From assembly GCA_041879295.1 (NCBI GenBank), contig CP047152.1:4965501-5029500 (forward strand): a stretch of DNA of 64,000 bases, given 5' to 3'. A program made the position numbers and the translations under genes. The stretch comes from Pseudomonas putida. Lineage in GTDB: Bacteria > Pseudomonadota > Gammaproteobacteria > Pseudomonadales > Pseudomonadaceae. The notes beneath the pieces were generated by a model that was not told the origin of the DNA, searched no databases, and saw only the letters and a list, made by a program, of their open reading frames with translations. Positions 61,316-64,000 of this stretch are shown here, piece after piece; within the stretch, counting starts at the first letter, position 1, and every line of letters begins with the position of its first letter.

Positions 61316-63018
61316 TGGAAAACACCCTCAAGACGTTCAAGGCCCAACAGGCGAGCGCACTGACATTGCTCGACAGGCTGCAAGACTTTCTCGGGCAAGG
61401 CGCGCAGGCCGGAATACCGATTGATCCTGCGTTGATCGGCAAGCTGCAGAATGTAATCAACAGTGTGTCCGGTGAAAAACTCAAGGTCGCTCTGATTGGC
61501 GGCTTTTCTGAGGGCAAGACCTCTATCGCGGCGGCCTGGATGGAAAAGCTGGATAAGTCCAGCATGAAAATTAGCCATCAGGAGTCATCCAATGAAGTGA
61601 AAGTCTACGAGGTCGGCGAAGACTTCGTGCTGATCGACACCCCCGGGCTGTTCGGCTTCAAGGAGCAGGAAAATGCCGAAACGCACAGCCTCGAAAAGTA
61701 CAAGGACATTACCAAGAAGTACGTGAGCGAATCGCACCTGGTGCTTTACGTGATGAACTCGACCAACCCTATCAAGGAAAGCCACAAGGATGACCTGATC
61801 TGGTTGTTCCGCACTCTGGGCCTACTGCCCCGCACAGTGTTCGTCCTCAGCCGCTTCGATGAAGTGGCCGATGTAGAGGACGAGCAGGACTACCAGTCCA
61901 ACCTGCAGGTCAAACGCGACAACGTGGTAGGTCGACTTCGTGAACAGATCGGACTGACCGACAAGGAGGCGACCGAGCTATCCATTGTCGCCGTCGCCGC
62001 CAACCCTTTCGACTTGGGTGTCGAGCACTGGCTGGCCAACCTCGAGCAGTTCAAAGAGCTGTCGCATATTGAAACCTTGCAGACGGCTACCACAGGCAAA
62101 ATCCAACAGAACGGAGGCAGCGTCGCGCTGGCCAACGAAATGCGCGCCAGCGTGATCCGTGACGTGCTCAACAACCAACTGCCTGTTGCCATCGAGAACG
62201 ATGAGAGGGTTGCACAGGAGGTTGGCCGGCTTGACGAGCTCAACACGCGTCTGGTCAAACAGCTGGCAGTGACCGGGCAGCAAATCGAAGATGCACGCAT
62301 CAACCTACGCAACTTTGCCGCACGCTACTTCTCTGACCTGATCCTTCAAGCCAAGGGTTCCAGCCTGGAAACCTTCGGTGACTTTTTCGAGCGAGAAATT
62401 GGCGCAGAAGGCATTATCGTGTCCACTCGCCTGCAGAACGAGTTCAGCCGTCAGACCCAGTCGATCACGCTTGAGGTCGAGAAGATGCAGGTTGGCTTCG
62501 ACAGTGAGGTCAACCACTTCAATACCACCGTCAAGGCACTGGGCAAGCAAGGCATCAACCATGTGCTCAAAGGCAACCTAATCAACAACACCACGGTACT
62601 GGCCGCGCGCGATGGCCTGACGACGATTGCCAAGACGGTGGGCATGGATATTGGTAAGTACCTGAAGTTCAAGCCATGGGGTGCCGTGAAGTTTGCCAAA
62701 GGAGCAAACGGAGCACTGGCCTTCATCGGGGTGGCGCTTGAGGCCTGGGATAGCTGGGAGCAATACAAACGCGAAGAAGCGTTCAAGAAGACTGTTGTTG
62801 AAATAGTCAGCAATTTCGAGAAGCAGCGCCAGGACTTCCTTGACTTGGTCAATTCCGAACGCTTCAAAGAACAGTTCTTCCCCGACTACCTGCTGCTCAA
62901 CACACGTCGACAAGAATTGCAGGCCAATGTGGATGAAAGCCATTTACGTCAGCAGCGCTTCCAAGCATGGCGCGTTGAGGCCGAAGCCATCGACGCAGAA
63001 TTCAAAAGATTGAACTGA
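61315..63018 (+). CDS. leoA: LeoA-like dynamin-family GTPase
   Basis: 567 residues. G1 GGFSEGKTS (~62-70), switch region, G3 DTPGLFG (~108), and an SRFDEV segment (~180) at the place of G4. The helical remainder (stalk-like, ~280-420) and an amphipathic/hydrophobic segment ~450-490 (GVKFAKGANGALAFIG-like) match the LeoA/HP0731 plan. LeoA works with LeoBC; in other bacteria the pair is a phage-defence system (Eleos) or is tied to vesicle release. TAATG coupling with the preceding gene implies equal synthesis and a complex at the inner membrane. Confidence 0.88.
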   Translation: MENTLKTFKAQQASALTLLDRLQDFLGQGAQAGIPIDPALIGKLQNVINSVSGEKLKVALIGGFSEGKTSIAAAWMEKLDKSSMKISHQESSNEVKVYEVGEDFVLIDTPGLFGFKEQENAETHSLEKYKDITKKYVSESHLVLYVMNSTNPIKESHKDDLIWLFRTLGLLPRTVFVLSRFDEVADVEDEQDYQSNLQVKRDNVVGRLREQIGLTDKEATELSIVAVAANPFDLGVEHWLANLEQFKELSHIETLQTATTGKIQQNGGSVALANEMRASVIRDVLNNQLPVAIENDERVAQEVGRLDELNTRLVKQLAVTGQQIEDARINLRNFAARYFSDLILQAKGSSLETFGDFFEREIGAEGIIVSTRLQNEFSRQTQSITLEVEKMQVGFDSEVNHFNTTVKALGKQGINHVLKGNLINNTTVLAARDGLTTIAKTVGMDIGKYLKFKPWGAVKFAKGANGALAFIGVALEAWDSWEQYKREEAFKKTVVEIVSNFEKQRQDFLDLVNSERFKEQFFPDYLLLNTRRQELQANVDESHLRQQRFQAWRVEAEAIDAEFKRLN

Positions 63019-63067
63019 CTCGCTTCAAGCGCCTGTTGCACAACGCAGCGGGCGCCTGACGACTGAG

Positions 63068-63400
63068 CTACCTTCTCGGAGACCAGTCGTAGCTGAACTG
63101 ATCTCGATCAAACAGTCGCTCATGGCTGACAATCACACCATCATCGGAAATAACGACGATCCGCGGGGGGATAGAGCCGACTGCTGACCCACTGTCCAAC
63201 ACGCTCGCAGGGTACTGAATAGCAATTGCGAGCCCAGTTGATCAGGGATGTGCTGGAAACACGATCCGTGCCCTCTAGATAGCCGTCGAAATGCGTTGGC
63301 ATCGGCATCATTTCGACGCGCTCCAGTTCCAAGACTTCGACGACGGTAAGGCCGTTGTACTGCGGGTGGATCAGCTCGTACCACCTGGATCAGTTTTCGA
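63068..63400 (-). pseudogene. IS21-family transposase (IstA) C-terminal remnant
   Basis: The minus strand reads YNGLTVVEVLELERVEMMPM, PTHFDGYLEGTDRVSSTSLI, NWARNCYSVPCERVGQWVSS, RLYP, and after a shift in a C-run PPRIVVISDDGVIVSHERLF DRDQFSYDW. This is the C-terminal part of an IS21 IstA. The catalytic core is absent, and the frame is broken by a one-base change in CCCCCC (~63164-63170). Confidence 0.75.
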
Positions 63401-63419
63401 TCAGCGGTGACTAATAGCA

Positions 63420-63547
63420 CCACATCAGGACGCCCAAAGTACCAAGCAAATCCTATTGGCATTCCAAATGGCATTCCAGCTAAAAAAATCAACCGATATT
63501 ATTTTTTAAAATCAATATCTTGCGCTTCCTGTTCAGATTACCCCGGC
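63420..63547. repeat. Direct repeat 2 (right flank of the dynamin-like module)
   Basis: Partner of the 57628-57745 repeat. It keeps an exact pair of GGCATTCC motifs (63458 and 63470) with the same 12-bp spacing as ahead of the integrase (18963 and 18975); the match to that region covers 23 bases. Ends GTTCAGATTACCCCGGC (63531-63547). Confidence 0.7.
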
Positions 63548-63576
63548 GGACTGAACCAAGCCACCAAGGTCGTGAG

Positions 63577-64000
63577 TCACTCTTCAGCAAAGTAATCGCT
63601 GTCGAGCTGCTTCACCTCGTACACCTGCTTAACGCTCACGCCTAGGTTGCACTCGACCATCAACCGCGCGAGCTCGACACCGTCGATCAGTACCACTTTG
63701 ATATCCAGGCCTAGTGCCGCCTCGCGAGCGCCTGCGGAAAACTCCGACGTAGTGATGAATACGCCCTTGCGTGCCCGCTGCCGAGTCAGCGCGCCGATGA
63801 ACTTGTCGATTTCGGGACGATGCACCGTATTGGTCCAGCGCTTGGCTTGCAGGTAGATCACATCCAGGCCGAGCTTGTCCTCCTTGATGATGCCGTCGAT
63901 TCCGTCATCGTTGGTGGACTGGGTTGCCTTGCCTGCCTCCTTGCGCGAGCCGCCATAGCCCATGGCCAACATCAGATCTACCACCAGTTGCTCGAAAAAC
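63577..64000 (-). CDS. mrr: Mrr-type restriction endonuclease, C-terminal part, cut by window edge
   Basis: Open to the window end; ~140 residues visible. FFEQLVVDLMLAMGYGGSRK, then DDGIDGIIKEDKLGLDVIYL and QAKRW show the Mrr_cat nuclease core: GxDGIIxxD followed by QAK, the Q-x-K variant of PD-(D/E)XK. EIDKFIGALTRQRARKGVFI and TSEFSAGAREAA follow, as in Mrr. Mrr cuts DNA with foreign methylation patterns. The N-terminal winged-helix DNA-reading domain lies beyond the window. It is probably outside the element ended by direct repeat 2, but this is not certain. Confidence 0.9.
   Translation of the reverse strand, partial: FFEQLVVDLMLAMGYGGSRKEAGKATQSTNDDGIDGIIKEDKLGLDVIYLQAKRWTNTVHRPEIDKFIGALTRQRARKGVFITTSEFSAGAREAALGLDIKVVLIDGVELARLMVECNLGVSVKQVYEVKQLDSDYFAEE

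Overview
The window looks like a stretch of Pseudomonas accessory genome. The genes are GC-rich, the 3' end of a Pseudomonas-type ssrA (tmRNA) gene is present, and the integrases, YqaJ/DUF932/RadC module and R-M genes are of kinds common in that genus. The genus call is inference. Almost everything here is mobile or defence-related; I see no housekeeping gene.

Layout. 1-4601: type I R-M operon on the minus strand (hsdM, DUF1016 nuclease, hsdS, then the start of hsdR), joined by 1-4 nt overlaps. 4602-7353: a repeat-rich spacer with two small membrane-protein genes, a tRNA-3'-end-like remnant, a terminator and a 192-bp MITE-like element. 7354-13083: one giant DUF4011/SF1 helicase with a C-terminal nuclease. 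13247-18766: a truncated plasmid gene, a serine resolvase, a lipoprotein, an Xis/Int pair and two coupled unknown genes. 18821-18887: the ssrA 3' end plus its terminator, marking the edge of a second element whose P4-type integrase follows. 20631-24621: a recombination module (Gly-rich Zn ribbon, DUF932, YqaJ exonuclease, RDF-like protein, RadC). 24734-26299: a membrane protein with a possible nuclease motif.

26901-40090 is a five-gene minus-strand operon: TPR-like protein, SNF2 ATPase, Z1 ATPase, beta-class DNA methyltransferase and a Res-type helicase-nuclease. It reads as a type III-like R-M core carrying three extra genes. 40386-48680 is a less familiar cluster: tandem AAA+ ATPase, two WYL regulators, a zinc ribbon, two homologous ~40-residue membrane microproteins, two further membrane proteins, an HNH nuclease and unknowns. 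The palindrome CGACA-N5-TGTCG occurs in three of its promoter regions, which suggests one regulon. 48668-52682 is decayed (recD remnant, intact IS3-family IS, frameshifted and truncated PD-(D/E)XK-like gene). 52722-56345 holds a HUH Gp2-like protein, AlpA, a winged-helix protein and an RHH-like protein. 57160-57600 is a dead integrase.

58070-63018 encodes a two-gene dynamin-like GTPase pair resembling the Eleos (LeoBC-LeoA) defence system, here with an alpha/beta-hydrolase fused to LeoBC. It lies between imperfect ~120-bp direct repeats that carry the same GGCATTCC motifs as the region ahead of the ssrA-associated integrase. An IS21 transposase remnant and the start of an Mrr-type gene close the window. 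The most promising candidates for undescribed biology are the CGACA regulon cluster, the Z1/SNF2-extended R-M operon and the hydrolase-LeoBC fusion. No database search was possible; family names come from motif recognition.
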